A stretch of 64,000 bases of DNA from Paramacrobiotus metropolitanus. Its lineage: Eukaryota; Tardigrada; Eutardigrada; Parachela; Macrobiotidae. The stretch spans positions 620,001 through 684,000 of the forward strand of contig NW_026570270.1 of assembly GCF_019649055.1 (NCBI RefSeq), written 5' to 3'. Position 1 is the stretch's first letter, and every line of letters starts with the position of its first letter. Both the position numbers and the translations under genes were made by a program. Shown here piece by piece: positions 34,763-45,878 of the stretch. A model generated the notes under the pieces. That model made no database searches. It was not told the origin of the DNA and saw only the letters and a program-made list of their open reading frames with translations.

Positions 34763-35707
34763 CTATCGCAGACTGAACAGCCACATCAGGGGATCAGAAG
34801 CCATCTGCAGGGAATATATGGTAGTGGTCACACTGAAAATCAACTGCGTCTGTCGTATGGTGTATACATCAGCATAAAGTAACACAAAATAAATATCGGT
34901 GGGCACCCAGCACACAAGTACGCTGGCGGATGTCATGGTTAATACGATGAACGGCTTCACTTTCCGCTGTTTGACGTATTTCGATCTTTGACTCCGTCGT
35001 CGCTTAGCGGTATCATCGGCGGCTGTCCGCGTTGTCTGATGGCTGGATGGCGGTTGTAGCTCCATCTTATCTTCGATCACACGTCGCCTTCTCAGCCGCT
35101 TGACCATGATGTACACATAGATACCGATCACGATGACCACCGGTACCAGGCGGTGCAGAGTGACGTCCACAAATCTCCATACCTTTTTATTACCAAAGGT
35201 CAACTTACATATCCCGGGTACCAGTGTAGATTGATCGATTTCCCATAGAAACACAGGTAAGATAACACAGTGCACGTACGCTACGGCACCCAGGCATAAA
35301 AGCGTGGCCAGGGTTTTATTGTGACGTTCACGATATAGCGCCGGATATTTGAGTGCCCATAAGCGATTTAGGGAGATCAGGACGTGTAAGAATACCGGAA
35401 CATTACTGACGACAGCCTGCACATACGAATACACGACACATAACGCGTGACCTCCTGGCCAGATTCCAGTTGTATTAAAAACGACGGCAACCGGCCGCAG
35501 CACGGCAAAATGCACAATGTTAGCGATGGACAAGGCGATGAGGTACACGGTAAATGACGTGATGTGCATTTGCGGTAGGAACTGGGCCAGCAGCATACCA
35601 ACGTTCAGAATGAACGATACACTCGAGACGGTTATGACCGCCACAAAGGACGCTGTCCAGCCTTGAACTGTGGTCTGGTTCGAAAGGGCACTTGTCGTAT
35701 TGTTCAT
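34763..35707 (-). CDS. Class A GPCR, intronless, no C-tail
   Basis: The open frame runs further up to 35869 but begins with TTG, so the ATG at 35707 (MNNTTSALSNQTT, glycosylation sites) is the likely start, giving 314 residues. TM1 SFILNVGMLLAQFLPQMHI matches the family at 8539, 11119 and 37508. GGHALCV precedes TM3, the DRY site is SLNRLWALKYP, and loop 2 has a Cys (GICKLTFG). Loop 3 is strongly basic with RRRSQRSKYVKQRKVKPF. TM6 is CWVPTDIYFV and TM7 ends DPLMWLFSLR then stop. Confidence 0.84.
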   Translation of the reverse strand: MNNTTSALSNQTTVQGWTASFVAVITVSSVSFILNVGMLLAQFLPQMHITSFTVYLIALSIANIVHFAVLRPVAVVFNTTGIWPGGHALCVVYSYVQAVVSNVPVFLHVLISLNRLWALKYPALYRERHNKTLATLLCLGAVAYVHCVILPVFLWEIDQSTLVPGICKLTFGNKKVWRFVDVTLHRLVPVVIVIGIYVYIMVKRLRRRRVIEDKMELQPPSSHQTTRTAADDTAKRRRSQRSKYVKQRKVKPFIVLTMTSASVLVCWVPTDIYFVLLYADVYTIRQTQLIFSVTTTIYSLQMASDPLMWLFSLR

Positions 35708-37507
35708 GGCGTCCGACGTTACACTGATCCAAGGATTGTTCAAAAACCGACGGACGTTACCGAATCTTTGGCGAACATAAAGTAGGCGCTGACAAATTAA
35801 CGGTAAACACGGATCTAATGTAGTAATGGTGTATACATCCACAGGCGCTGCTCGTGTATATGCAATCAATTAAACGGATCATTAGAGTACTTATATGGCT
35901 AGCAGAGGTGCTTAATAATGTGAAAAAGCACGGCTTCGTGTTACTGTCTTCTTCGCACGATTTAAGCCCACGCTTAACCTTCTCACTTATTCATGCTCGT
36001 CTTGATTATACGTATAACGTAATTGCCCAAACTAAGCCCGATCCAGTTCCAGACATTCTGCATTCGTCCGCAGTTGCATTCAAAGTCGGTGAATAACTGA
36101 AAACAAGCTGCTACGAGTAGACTCTTGCAGTTACACAACCTATTCTGCCCTTTCGTCCTCCGATGAGCTGGGCCGGTCCGCGCTGCTGCGAGAGGATGAC
36201 GTGGGCCTGTCTTTGCAACAGAGAAGTACAGTAACATAATCTGTGGTTTTTGCTGATGAAATTGCGCATCACAAGACTAAGCCGTTACGCCGTATTAAAG
36301 ATTTTCCTTTGGCTACAGTTTTTAGGGCTGTGATCAGCTTCGTCGATCGTAAAGCTTCCAGAGCCTGGTTTTTGCCGCATTGTTCGCACGGGTTTTAAAC
36401 CATGGACTAAACCATGAGATTCTTTCTTGACTTGTTTCCACGTGATGCGTCGATTTCCCTAACACGGTAAACAAAAGAATTTTCGCGCGCCGGTCCCAAG
36501 CTTTACCCCGTAAGACTATTTGCGGAATCGATTCATGAGCGGAAACATGCTAGTTCTATCACAAAAAGAATTAATGCTGTAAATATAAACTACATAAATA
36601 TTATTTATTACAAATACCGGTCAGTTTCACCAAGTACTGGTATTATAGCCAACAAACAGTGTACAACAAACGCTGAAGAAAACAAAAAAGCATTTATTTG
36701 TGCAATATTCATGAAACGAAGCACTCTAATTTTTTATATAGCACGCTGATCGTATTATTAAGGGTATGTTTTGCTAACTATCAAGTAAGCAGGAAATGTT
36801 TATTTAAATTATAATATACTGTATACATATTTCTTTACATATTCTGATTAATCCCATTCGTCCAAGGTTGCCGTTGGTGTGCGTAGGAAGCCGAAGTCGC
36901 TGCGACATACAAATGTAACTCTACATCCAATTTTACGCAGCCAAAGAACTGAGCAGGTCATTTTTACACCAGTTTGGCTATCCCTGCCATCTTTTTCTTC
37001 ATGCAGACTACAGGCCCAGCGATCGATCGTTTATCGATTCGACTATATGGTATTCAAATACAAGGAGCGGCTCCTGCCTACGAAATCGGCTGAATGCTGG
37101 CCATATGACTAAGTAAGCTAAAGGTCATACTTCGCTGCAAGCGTAAACAAAAGCCCTTTTGAAAATATTACTGTTAAATGTCATGCAAATATCAGACAAA
37201 GTTCACTTTTTTTTCTATCGTGTACCACGCTCATAAGATGAATAAGCACCCAAAAGCGAACTAGTAACGCAGCACAGATACGTGTAACGAAAAATTTTGT
37301 ATGTGAACTGTACGGGTGCAAAATTTCTCGAGGCGTTGTCTACAGTTGCTACGGTCTCTCTGGAAAATATTAAGCAACAAGGATGGCTTCAAATGAGCCG
37401 CGCATTTGAGGGATACGCTCCGCAAAGAACAGGTGGTGATAGACTTTAATGGATACGGCATCGTTGCTTCCATAAGTTATCGCGCAAATTAAAAGTTAGA
37501 GTAGACG
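35708..37507. other. Intergenic between divergent receptors
   Basis: About 1.8 kb between the 34763 (minus) and 37508 (plus) genes, so it should hold both promoters. No TATA box or repeat could be assigned with confidence. Confidence 0.4.
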
Positions 37508-38473
37508 ATGGAGTCGTACAATAACACTACGAACTACCGGAACTTAACGCATCCACCATCGCCAGCATGGGCCCCCCTAACCAGCGCCCAGGTATCAATT
37601 TCTTGTCTATCAGTTCTCCTTAATGCGATAGTCCTGATAGTGCAGTTTTTACCACAAACTCACGTAACATCGTTTACAATTTACCTGATCTTCATCTCGG
37701 TCAGCAGTGTGCTGTGGCTGATCGCCACCCGGCCAATCCAGATTCTGTACGCGTTTACGGGATCCTGGCCAGGCGGTGATCCGGGATGTGTGGTGTTCAT
37801 GTATTTCCAGTTTGTCGTCAGCCAAATTCCCGTACTGATTCATATCCTGATTTCTGTCAATCGTTTATGGGCGGTGAAATATCCCGTATCATACCGCGAA
37901 CGCCATAATAAAAAGTTGGCGATACTCTTGTGTTTAGCCGTGGTAGCCTACGTCCACCTGGTGCATTTTTCCATCTACCTCTTGGAATTTTTCTATTACA
38001 ATCCACCGGGAAAGACGGGAGGATGCCAGCCGTCGGGAGGCAGTCTGAATTGGCGGCGCGTGGATATTGTTCTGCATCGCATCATTCCTCTGTTCACGGT
38101 TATTACCATGTACGTCTACATTATGGTGCACCGATGGCGAAAGAAGGGTCAGGTTCAGAATCAAGAGAATAAAGCGTCCGGTCAGACGTCAAAAGGGCAA
38201 ACAAGCCATGATACTGTTAAGCCGGAAAGAGGCGGAGCGGCGGGAAATCCTGGTCAGTCGGTTTACCAGCGCAAACGACAACAGGTCAAACCGTTTGTCG
38301 TGCTGACCGCAACGTCGATTGTTGTGTTCGTCTGCTGGGTGCCTCCGATTGTCTACTGGTCGATGGTCTATATGAATATTCCTGTGGCCAATTGGGCTAT
38401 CAATGCCACGTCCATGTTTTATTCGTGCCAGATGATTTTTGATCCGTTGGTGTGGTTGTTCAGTTTGCGATGA
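37508..38473 (+). CDS. Class A GPCR, intronless, no C-tail
   Basis: 321 residues from ATG at 37508. The N-terminus has N-x-T sites. TM1 is VLLNAIVLIVQFLPQTHV, TM3 opens after GGDPGCVVFMYFQ, the DRY site is SVNRLWAVKYP, and loop 2 carries GGCQPSGGS. Loop 3 holds a ~45-residue polar insert before QQVKPFVV. TM6 is VCWVPPIVYW, and TM7 ends DPLVWLFSLR directly followed by TGA. Same family as the genes at 8539, 11119 and 34763 but on the opposite strand. Confidence 0.86.
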   Translation: MESYNNTTNYRNLTHPPSPAWAPLTSAQVSISCLSVLLNAIVLIVQFLPQTHVTSFTIYLIFISVSSVLWLIATRPIQILYAFTGSWPGGDPGCVVFMYFQFVVSQIPVLIHILISVNRLWAVKYPVSYRERHNKKLAILLCLAVVAYVHLVHFSIYLLEFFYYNPPGKTGGCQPSGGSLNWRRVDIVLHRIIPLFTVITMYVYIMVHRWRKKGQVQNQENKASGQTSKGQTSHDTVKPERGGAAGNPGQSVYQRKRQQVKPFVVLTATSIVVFVCWVPPIVYWSMVYMNIPVANWAINATSMFYSCQMIFDPLVWLFSLR

Positions 38474-39449
38474 CAATTTTTCGGATAGCCATATACATTC
38501 TGGCCTTGTCTACTCGTTCAACTCATGTAGCCATTATTGCGCGCTCCATACAAAAAAATGTATTATTGAGTTCTTGACCAAGGCCGGATATCAGTCTACG
38601 CTTGTTAATTACGGAGAACAATTCCGTAGTCCATCTGCTGCCGAGTGCCAAGCGGGAAAATTAAACAAACGTTTCTTTATCATCACAGAATTGTATGCCG
38701 GAAAACTACATTCCTAACGCTATTGTTTGTCGATTTTTTTTACTCAACAGAAAAATGCTTTCCAGAACTGATGTTATTACAAGTAAACCGTATCGCCGTT
38801 GGCAGCTGCACAGATATAAGTGCCGCATATTACTTAGGTATATTTACTCATAAAACACTGTGTAATGCAAAATCGGTTAATTAAATCTGCCTCCAGCGCG
38901 GTGAATGTACGTCTTGTTGTTTCTTTTATCGACAGAAGCCAGCAGAACAAAAAAGATGGCCTTGATTTCATACTTCGTAAAAATTAATTATTGATACATG
39001 ATTTAAGGACATGATGTAAAGAACGCACCGAAAGACAGAGCACCAAAGTTTTCAAGGACAGTAGGAAATACAATAACTCGCACAAGGAAATGAATTAACC
39101 GAACAACGCCCGAAGCTGCAGTTGCTTATAGCCAGAACGCACGTCGGAGAGCAGGGTGGTGCCGTACAGTCAAATTTGACTTGGGACACTTATAAACTAA
39201 ACACTTATAAACTACACATTTATAAACTACACACTGGACCGGTGGACCCTAGGTATTTCCTACACTTAGATAAATAAATCTAACTGTACATCGAAAGACT
39301 GCGTAAATACATCAAAAATTATTCAGTAATTATACGCTCTTAAGAAAGGCAAAGTTTCCCACGGAGAATGCCAAGATTATGGTTTCTTAGACTTAAAGGA
39401 GAAGAAACGACTGGCGTGTAGCAGACTAGCAGTTCTTAGAGGAGCAACG
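38474..39449. other. Intergenic; short AT-rich tandem repeat
   Basis: Three copies of a ~14-bp unit containing cttataaactaaac or tttataaactacac at about 39188-39232. No gene. Confidence 0.4.
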
Positions 39450-39841
39450 TACTGTAGCCGCTAGATGAAGTGGCTTCACTGTTAGGTCCGACCGCTGCCT
39501 GCCTCTGGCCGGGCATTGAGCACGAGCCTTCCCCCCACCGAGAGGCGCACACTTTGCTTTTCGATAAACTGTTGCCTGCCCCTGCCAGGGGCACCCCAAA
39601 AACCACAACAAACCAGGTTTATAAATTGAAAACTGCCAGTGCTGTGACATTATGCTCTTACAATAATTATTGTACTTTGCTAGAAAATAATCAAACTCAG
39701 TAAAACATGTAGAACGTCAGCATCAGAGTCAAAATTGTTTGAAACCAAAAACAATTCTGCACGGAGCAATGTGTGTATATTGGGCTTGCATTTTCCCGTA
39801 TACCAGACTCTGTGGAGCCGCTTCATCTAGCGGCTACAGTA
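39450..39841. mobile_element. MITE-like element, Tc1/mariner-type ends
   Basis: 392 bp including flanking TA on each side. Inverted ends CTGTAGCCGCTAGATGAAG (left) and the reverse complement (right), extending ~28 bp with a few mismatches. The TA on both sides fits a TA target-site duplication. No transposase frame inside. Confidence 0.6.
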
Positions 39842-41402
39842 CATTAGTTCGTGAACAGTGTGCCGTAGTATGGAGTATGACGTAACCCGTGATTTGTGTC
39901 TGTGGCTGTATTGATGCGCTGGAAATAACGGGACAATCTTGTACAGAGGTTGTACGGCGCGTTTTATTTTCTATGGCAAGCTAGGCGACTTCTTGTATAG
40001 TCTGTATACGTATACCATTTAATCACTGCCACATCTCCACATTCGCAAGCCGAATCCATCAAATGTCGCTTACAGTTAGCCTAAGCAGTATCGTTAAAAA
40101 GGTGAATTATTGCGCTAATTGTCAGCAATCTAATTGCTTTCCACCCGGAAATTAGCGCGTATATTAGACATATGCAAAAAAAATTGTATTTTAGCATGAT
40201 GAGTTCGCTCGTTTTTTATCGTTCAAATGCTAGTGCTCTAGTTATACTAGTACGTTTTTTTAATGGTTATTATTTTTTATTGTACGCATGAAGTTATTAA
40301 TGTTGTTCTTCCAGTCCCAGATAACCTTTCTCCAGGAAAGAAAGAGCTCTTGCTCCGTTGCGTTGCGTGCGAACACTGAAGGGCAGATCATCGCAGCCCT
40401 TATTTCGTAATCGTAAACCGCACATACGATCGTAATTACTAATAACTTACTAGTATTCCAACACTACGTAGTTATTAGTATTACCAAGCAGATGTACCGA
40501 AATTAATTAAGGAATACTATTCCTTAATTTTGGTACATCTGCTTGCTTCCTGATAGCTGCTACCATTTCTTAATGATACAGTATTTATTTCATTGATAAC
40601 AAAATCACAAGCCAAGCTGCCAAGAAGAACAACATCGGACACTAATCATTCCCGACCAGCCAGCCAATTTATAAGTCAAAAACAAAAGTCCTCGTTGTCT
40701 CTCATATCATTAAATGTTCCGAGGACAGACACTGCTAGCATTTCTCTTCTTTGTCATCTGTACTCTGTCGTATATTCTAACAACTGTAAAACATAGGCGT
40801 ACTTACTAAGGAGGCATAAATACGAGTACATTAGCTTTGCAGAGTATTGTTAAACTCTGCTTGATGTTACAATACATTATTGGAATCTTTCAGATCCAAG
40901 GTTACCAACTGCCTGTACCAACTTGCTTTCGTCACCTATGGACAGAGAGAACTATTCGTGGAACCTCGCACGATTACATGCGTGCGCTGCTAATTCAACA
41001 ATTGTACGGGTTGTGCACTTTATCCATATTAATTAATAGAAATGGGCGCAGGTACTCCATTATTCAAATTTGGGGTTTCGCTGCCGCATCCCTTCTTCCT
41101 GTAATAATCTCGGTCAAAGGCAGGCGCATCCCAAGCAGTTAAGCAGGAGCTGTAGCTACGGTATCTTCAATTTAGCACTGCCGCTAGAGCTCGTTATAAA
41201 ACGTAAAATGACTAGTTAGAGCGGTTATAAAAAGACCAGAGATAAAGCCTTCCTTTCACGAATGACGTATCGGTAACACAATCCTGTATCCATCCACTCA
41301 TCCAATCCTGTATCCATCCATCCCTTCCACTGAACTCTGCGTAGTGGTACCTGATTTATTCGTTTTTCCGATATAGTAATACCTTCTGCTGTAATTTGAA
41401 AA
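39842..41402. other. Intergenic with hairpin and upstream region of split receptor
   Basis: Contains the hairpin at 40486-40544 and a small tandem repeat of atcctgtatccatcc (about 41280-41322). No supported gene. Confidence 0.4.
40486..40544. repeat. Inverted repeat (hairpin)
   Basis: Arms aagcagatgtacc and ggtacatctgctt continue inward with aaatta...aaggaata and tattcctt...aatttt, with a 4-bp insertion in the left arm and almost no loop. Could fold as a cruciform, or be the remains of a palindromic element. Confidence 0.55.
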
Positions 41403-41879
41403 ATGGAAGGAAATGGCTCCTTACAGATCGACACGAAATGGTCAAACAATTCGCTGGCAGCCCAGTTTCCCGTACGCTACCAATTTCCTGTTCTCCTCCA
41501 AATCTGGTATCATGGATCCAACATTGTCACATGCATTGGCTCGTTTATGTCGCTATTACTAATCGCCGCCAACGTTATCCAAAAACTTATCTACAAAGCT
41601 TCGCATATCCTCGTTGTCCACCTATTAATCGTAATTTTTGTAGTTAATGCCGGGATTCAGCCGGTATTCACCGTTGCCGGCTACTACGAAACGCTGCAGT
41701 TGTCACCGAATTCTTGTCGTGTTATGTACGGTCTCTACAGCACCTTTGGATCGGTGGCCTGTTGGGCGACATTCTTCCTCAGCATTAACCGGTTATCGGC
41801 TGTCACCTTTGTGCATTCCCAAAGAAAGTTCACCGGTCGACGCGCCGTCCTCATCAGCATTTTTGTCAGCTGGATCATC

Positions 41880-41885
41880 GGCATC
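41880..41885 (+). repeat. Polinton target-site duplication, left copy
   Basis: ggcatc, equal to 59720-59725. A 6-bp duplication is the known Polinton hallmark. Confidence 0.92.
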
Positions 41886-42060
41886 AGAAGATAGATGTCT
41901 AATAGGCTGCGAACCTGGTTGAGCGGCATCCCCTCTGCTGCGAAACCTAATTATTAATAATAATTAATATTAATCTTATCAGTACACACACACACACACA
42001 CCTGTCACGCTATGACTCACAGTGGGGAACAACCGGTTTGCACAAAACAACGGCTGACCG
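41886..42060 (+). repeat. Polinton left terminal inverted repeat
   Basis: The outer ~75 bp match the right end almost perfectly. Then a (CA)n run differs in length and the match resumes from cctgtcacgctatgactcac to about 42054. Beyond that only short shared motifs (ccggcaacac, gaccgg) occur, to about 42250. Confidence 0.9.
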
Positions 42061-42545
42061 GTTGAGTCACCACACTGCCTCTGTGCACAACCACGCTGGC
42101 CGGCAACGCTGGCATTAGCCGGCAACACCGCTGGTCATTTATAGCCAGCAACACCACACAGGCACTGGTCAGTCTAAACACTGACAAGTGACCAGTGTAA
42201 ACAATAAACTGGTCAATCGCCTGCCGCGCTAGCACAACACACACACTTACACACACGCTGCTTGTGCGTGTAATAATTGTACCTGTTTAAAATTTAAACA
42301 AGCTAACGGCTGGCTGCCTGAGCTGTATGGCGCGGTGGGTTTTATTGCCCGCCGATTTCTATAGTTCGGCTGGACATGAGTGACCATTGGCTCGTGCCCA
42401 AGTGACCTGAATTAACACACGCGGCATCACTTCACAAAATTCCGATACACTCATTACAGTAATTCCATTGTGCGATACGCTCATTATTATTATTATTCTT
42501 ACAATCGTTTCACTTTAAGCCGTTATTTTCAAAAAAGCGTATACA
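42061..42545. other. Polinton left subterminal region
   Basis: Non-coding, with repeated ccggcaac / gaccagtg-type motifs and a CA-rich tract near 42236-42260. Likely holds the promoter of the plus-strand gene. Confidence 0.4.
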
Positions 42546-44697
42546 ATGGGGCGTAAGTGCAATAGCACCAAGCGTGTATTTTCCCAGTGTACTCAATGTA
42601 AAAGACGTGTTAGAGGAAGTATGTTCACACACTTCGAATCGAAATGTGAACTGTTTCGAGTTGCGTGTAAGAATGCCCGCGTGGACAAGAACACGAAGGA
42701 GCATTTTGTCGAGGGCCTCAGTTTACTGCGCCAACTTACGTATCCGGGAGCCGTTGTGACCAATCTCCAAGATACCGTTACCGATGCCATTGCCGGACTG
42801 AACAACATTCCTACAGCAAAAGTGTTGTATTGTCATAAGTACAATATTGCCCGTGACAACTTCTGGGTTAACGACTGGGATTTGCCATCTCTGGCACACA
42901 GCTTTGGATTGTCAACCGACAAGGAAGTAGTCTCGCTGCTCCTGGACTCGCCTGTATGTGTTATCCCGCTGAAAACTACTCAACCGCAGACGCATAAAGA
43001 ATACGGACACCTATCCGTATTGATCGTCATCAATCGCGGTATGCGTAAAATCATTATTATCACTGTTACTATTATTATTTTATATATTAATACAGTATTA
43101 TATCATTATCAGTTTTATTCTTCACGAAAAAATTATATACGTTGCATGAATTATATATTTTATATAAAAGTTAAATAATTTCAGGGGATGCTACGTACTT
43201 CTGCCACTTCTGCAGTAACGGCACACGCCTGTCGATTAATCCCGATTGGACCAACGTGTGCTACACGGCCATTCTCAACCTTATTGAGCGAGTGCGCCGA
43301 TACACGACCAGCGTTGTGGACCTGCAATTGTACGAGAAGTGGAGAGCCGGATGGGCCCTCGATCGAGCCATTCTATGCTCCCTCAACAGTCTGAATCTGC
43401 AAATGGGGCATAACATGCTGAAAGGCTCGTGTTCTGTCTTTACACGATGGTACATTCATGAATTCCATAAAATGGTAAATATAATATCATTATGATATTA
43501 TATTATATATTATTATATTATTACATTATATATTATTATATTAAATATTATCATATTATTATATTATATTTTATTATATTATATATTATTATATTACATA
43601 TTATATATTATTATATTATTATTATAATATTATTATATTATTATATTATATATTATTATAATTATTTAATATATATATTATATATATTTTATTACATTAT
43701 ATAATATTAAATTATATATTATTATATTAAATATTATCATATTATTATTATATTATATTTTATTATATATTATATATTATTATAGTACATAATATATATT
43801 ATTATATTACATTATATAATATTATTATATATTATATATTATATATATATTATATTATATATTGTTATATTAATTTTTATTTCATTAATATTATATATTA
43901 TTATTATATATATATTATTATATCATTATATATATATATTATATTATATTATATATTATATTATGTATTATTATTTTATATAATATTATATTATAAATTA
44001 TATTTACTATAATATATAGATTATAAATTGAAATTGTAAATTATGAATTATTATATTACGCATTTATAATCTGTTATAATCTACAAGCCCGTTTTCAAAC
44101 CTGTAGACCGCTGTAAGCGCGACGCAGTGAATAAGCGCACAGTTAAAGGCTAGATTTTATCTACTCTACACTGGATGCATTGGCGTAGAGCACTCAGTCT
44201 ATCTCATACTTGTCTCTCTCACACACCCCTCACACCGCAGTGGCGTTAATGATCAATACGCCGTGACGTGCCGAAGCACTTTGAATGGCTCAAGCCCACG
44301 TTTTTCAAATGTCCCGGTTACAGCGGTCTACAGGTTTGAAAACGGGCTTGTATGTTATGTTATCCTGTATTATTGCATTATGTATCATACATTATATAAC
44401 GATATATTATATTAAATTATATTATAATATGTTATTTGATAACAAATATTATATACTATTACAATAAATTATATATAATATAATTCAATTATTAGAAGAT
44501 ATTTTCAGTATTCATAAATAAATTTTGATGGAAAATAATTTATGTTTCAGGTTGGCACAGGCAGGGACCCTATGGAGGCGGCAATAAGCGCATGCCATCA
44601 AATTCAGCAGAAGATCTGGGGGGTCGTTGAGGATCAAACCAAGATGCATGGTGTGCGTAAACTTGTTCTGCGCGGCGTGGGATGTAACCATTTTTAA
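42546..44697 (+). CDS. Spliced Polinton gene of unknown function (zinc-binding N-terminus)
   Basis: Exons are 42546-43038 (donor GTATGC), 43185-43474 (acceptor tttcag, donor GTAAAT) and 44551-44697 (acceptor gtttcag, stop taa). Phases are 1 and 0, and the joined frame is open for 309 residues. The N-terminus has QCTQCKRRVRGSMFTHFESKC, a C-x2-C-x10-H-x4-C zinc pattern. The middle has YGHLSVLIVI, and later Q-x7-SCSVFTRWYIHEF. These loosely recall the His and Cys boxes of Ulp1-type cysteine proteases, but the central acidic residue is not evident. It is the only plus-strand gene in the element and the only one with introns in the body of its coding region. I do not recognise the family. Confidence 0.6.
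43490..44060. repeat. AT-only low-complexity tract in intron 2
   Basis: About 570 bp of tatatta/attatta-type sequence with almost no G or C. The apparent 70-codon frame at 43492-43704 is an artefact of composition. Confidence 0.85.
44084..44350. mobile_element. MITE-like element nested in the Polinton intron
   Basis: 267 bp with perfect inverted ends of at least 33 bp, beginning CAAGCCCGTTTTCAAACC, flanked by TA at 44082-44083 and 44351-44352. This fits a Tc1/mariner-type non-autonomous element. No transposase inside. Confidence 0.72.
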
Positions 44698-44930
44698 GCG
44701 TTCATGTTTTATGCGTGTAGTATATGGGTCTTAAAGGTGAAGGGTATTTTGTCCATAGTCTATTACTTGTTTTACTTGTATTATCTACGGCATGCTTACG
44801 AAGAACATGTTACTGTTTTCAATTGTTAACTATTTCGTTTGATGTGTATTAATATTGTATGTTCGAGCGCATATGTTAATAATAATAATCAGCGGGAGAG
44901 TTTTGGTTTGGTTTTTGTTTTTATTAGACA

Positions 44931-44967
<37 letters not shown>

Positions 44968-45036
44968 TACACACAGAAGTATCATTATGCAATATGCTGA
45001 ACCACATAAATGAACTAAAAATTACAAGATAAATAG
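44698..45036. other. Convergent intergenic spacer with (CA)n microsatellite
   Basis: Separates the plus-strand gene from the minus-strand cluster. A CA run of about 25 bp lies near 44937-44963. Probably contains both polyadenylation regions. Confidence 0.5.
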
Positions 45037-45438
45037 CTAGACAATGTAATCCCATTGATCGGGGTCAGCATTCAAAGGGAGGCTCTGCCCCCATCTGGTA
45101 GACATAACGCGATACATTAATGTTGTAAAGTCTTCATAATACATCTTTACAAGCGTAGTACATCTTGGGCTTTTAATGGTGATAAATCCATCATCCGAGA
45201 ATATTTCCAGTATAGTTCCTTCTTTCAATCGGTTTTCCGCTTTTAAACCTTGCACAGTCAGGCGTTTAATAATGTCAAGTACTCCGCGTTCGCGAATCAT
45301 CAATAAAAACTTCTTCTCTGGTATATCCACAGAGTCGTCATGGTCAGTTTGCAGGTCTGTGAACGTGAGTTCTCGGGTCCGACTGTCAAACGTGGCAAGG
45401 ATGTCTTCGGTCTGGTACACGACAACATCGTCAGACAT
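45037..45438 (-). CDS. Small Polinton protein, unknown (133 aa)
   Basis: 133 residues, ATG at 45438. Opens with a predicted beta hairpin (VVVYQTEDILATFDSRTREL), then helical and strand segments, and ends in a hydrophobic helix with TTLMYRVM. No membrane segment or signal peptide. Its layout resembles the 143-aa protein at 53478 (YEITKTSTIWMDTS hairpin, later ITLMYRTL), so the two may be distant paralogues. It is the most promoter-distal gene of the minus-strand cluster. Function unknown. Confidence 0.6.
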   Translation of the reverse strand: MSDDVVVYQTEDILATFDSRTRELTFTDLQTDHDDSVDIPEKKFLLMIRERGVLDIIKRLTVQGLKAENRLKEGTILEIFSDDGFITIKSPRCTTLVKMYYEDFTTLMYRVMSTRWGQSLPLNADPDQWDYIV

Positions 45439-45608
45439 TGTTTAAAAATAAATCAGTCAGAAAACTGATTTCTCTTTCTTGTTCCAATTCTATCCTTAAT
45501 GATACTTGGCATGGTAAGTCAATGAGTCTGTGTCAGTGTTAAATGAAATGGACAGCGAGCAGAAAAGCTGAGCATGTTCTCACTACTCAACTCCCAGATA
45601 AATGATGA

Positions 45609-45878
45609 TTAAGTTAACGTGGGTGTGGTAACAGTGAAATTATTATCACCGTCCAGCATACTGGTAATGCTAGTGGTTGTAGCCATAACTGCGCTCAAGT
45701 TACTGGCATCAGCCATCATACTAGAGAATAGCGCGGTAGTTAGATCTTTCGATGCTTTGAGGTGAATATCACCTACACTCTGCTTCACAAAAACTAAAAT
45801 ATACGAACACATAACTAAACCCAACATACACACTGCCACGATAATTTTTAAAATGCGCTCCGCTAATTCTTTATCCAT
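45609..45878 (-). CDS. Small single-pass membrane protein (89 aa)
   Basis: 89 residues. One membrane segment at residues about 10-32 (ILKIIVAVCMLGLVMCSYIL). The rest is Ser/Thr-rich and mildly polar. Its ATG overlaps the last codons of the protease gene by 8 bp, so it probably shares a transcript or promoter with it. A virion membrane-active or assembly role is possible but not shown. Confidence 0.55.
   Translation of the reverse strand: MDKELAERILKIIVAVCMLGLVMCSYILVFVKQSVGDIHLKASKDLTTALFSSMMADASNLSAVMATTTSITSMLDGDNNFTVTTPTLT

Noticed and set aside
35708-35869. 54-residue N-terminal extension of the 34763 receptor
   Set aside because: Begins with TTG and is not matched in the paralogues; the ATG at 35707 is preferred.
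40837-41142. 101-codon open frame upstream of the split receptor
   Set aside because: Starts with TTG and has no recognisable feature or splice partner.
43492-43704. 70-codon Ile/Tyr-only frame
   Set aside because: Product of the AT-only intron tract.
42546-44697. Calling this gene a Ulp1-type protease
   Set aside because: His and Cys boxes are only loosely similar and the acidic catalytic residue is not visible; the element already has a clear adenain-type protease.
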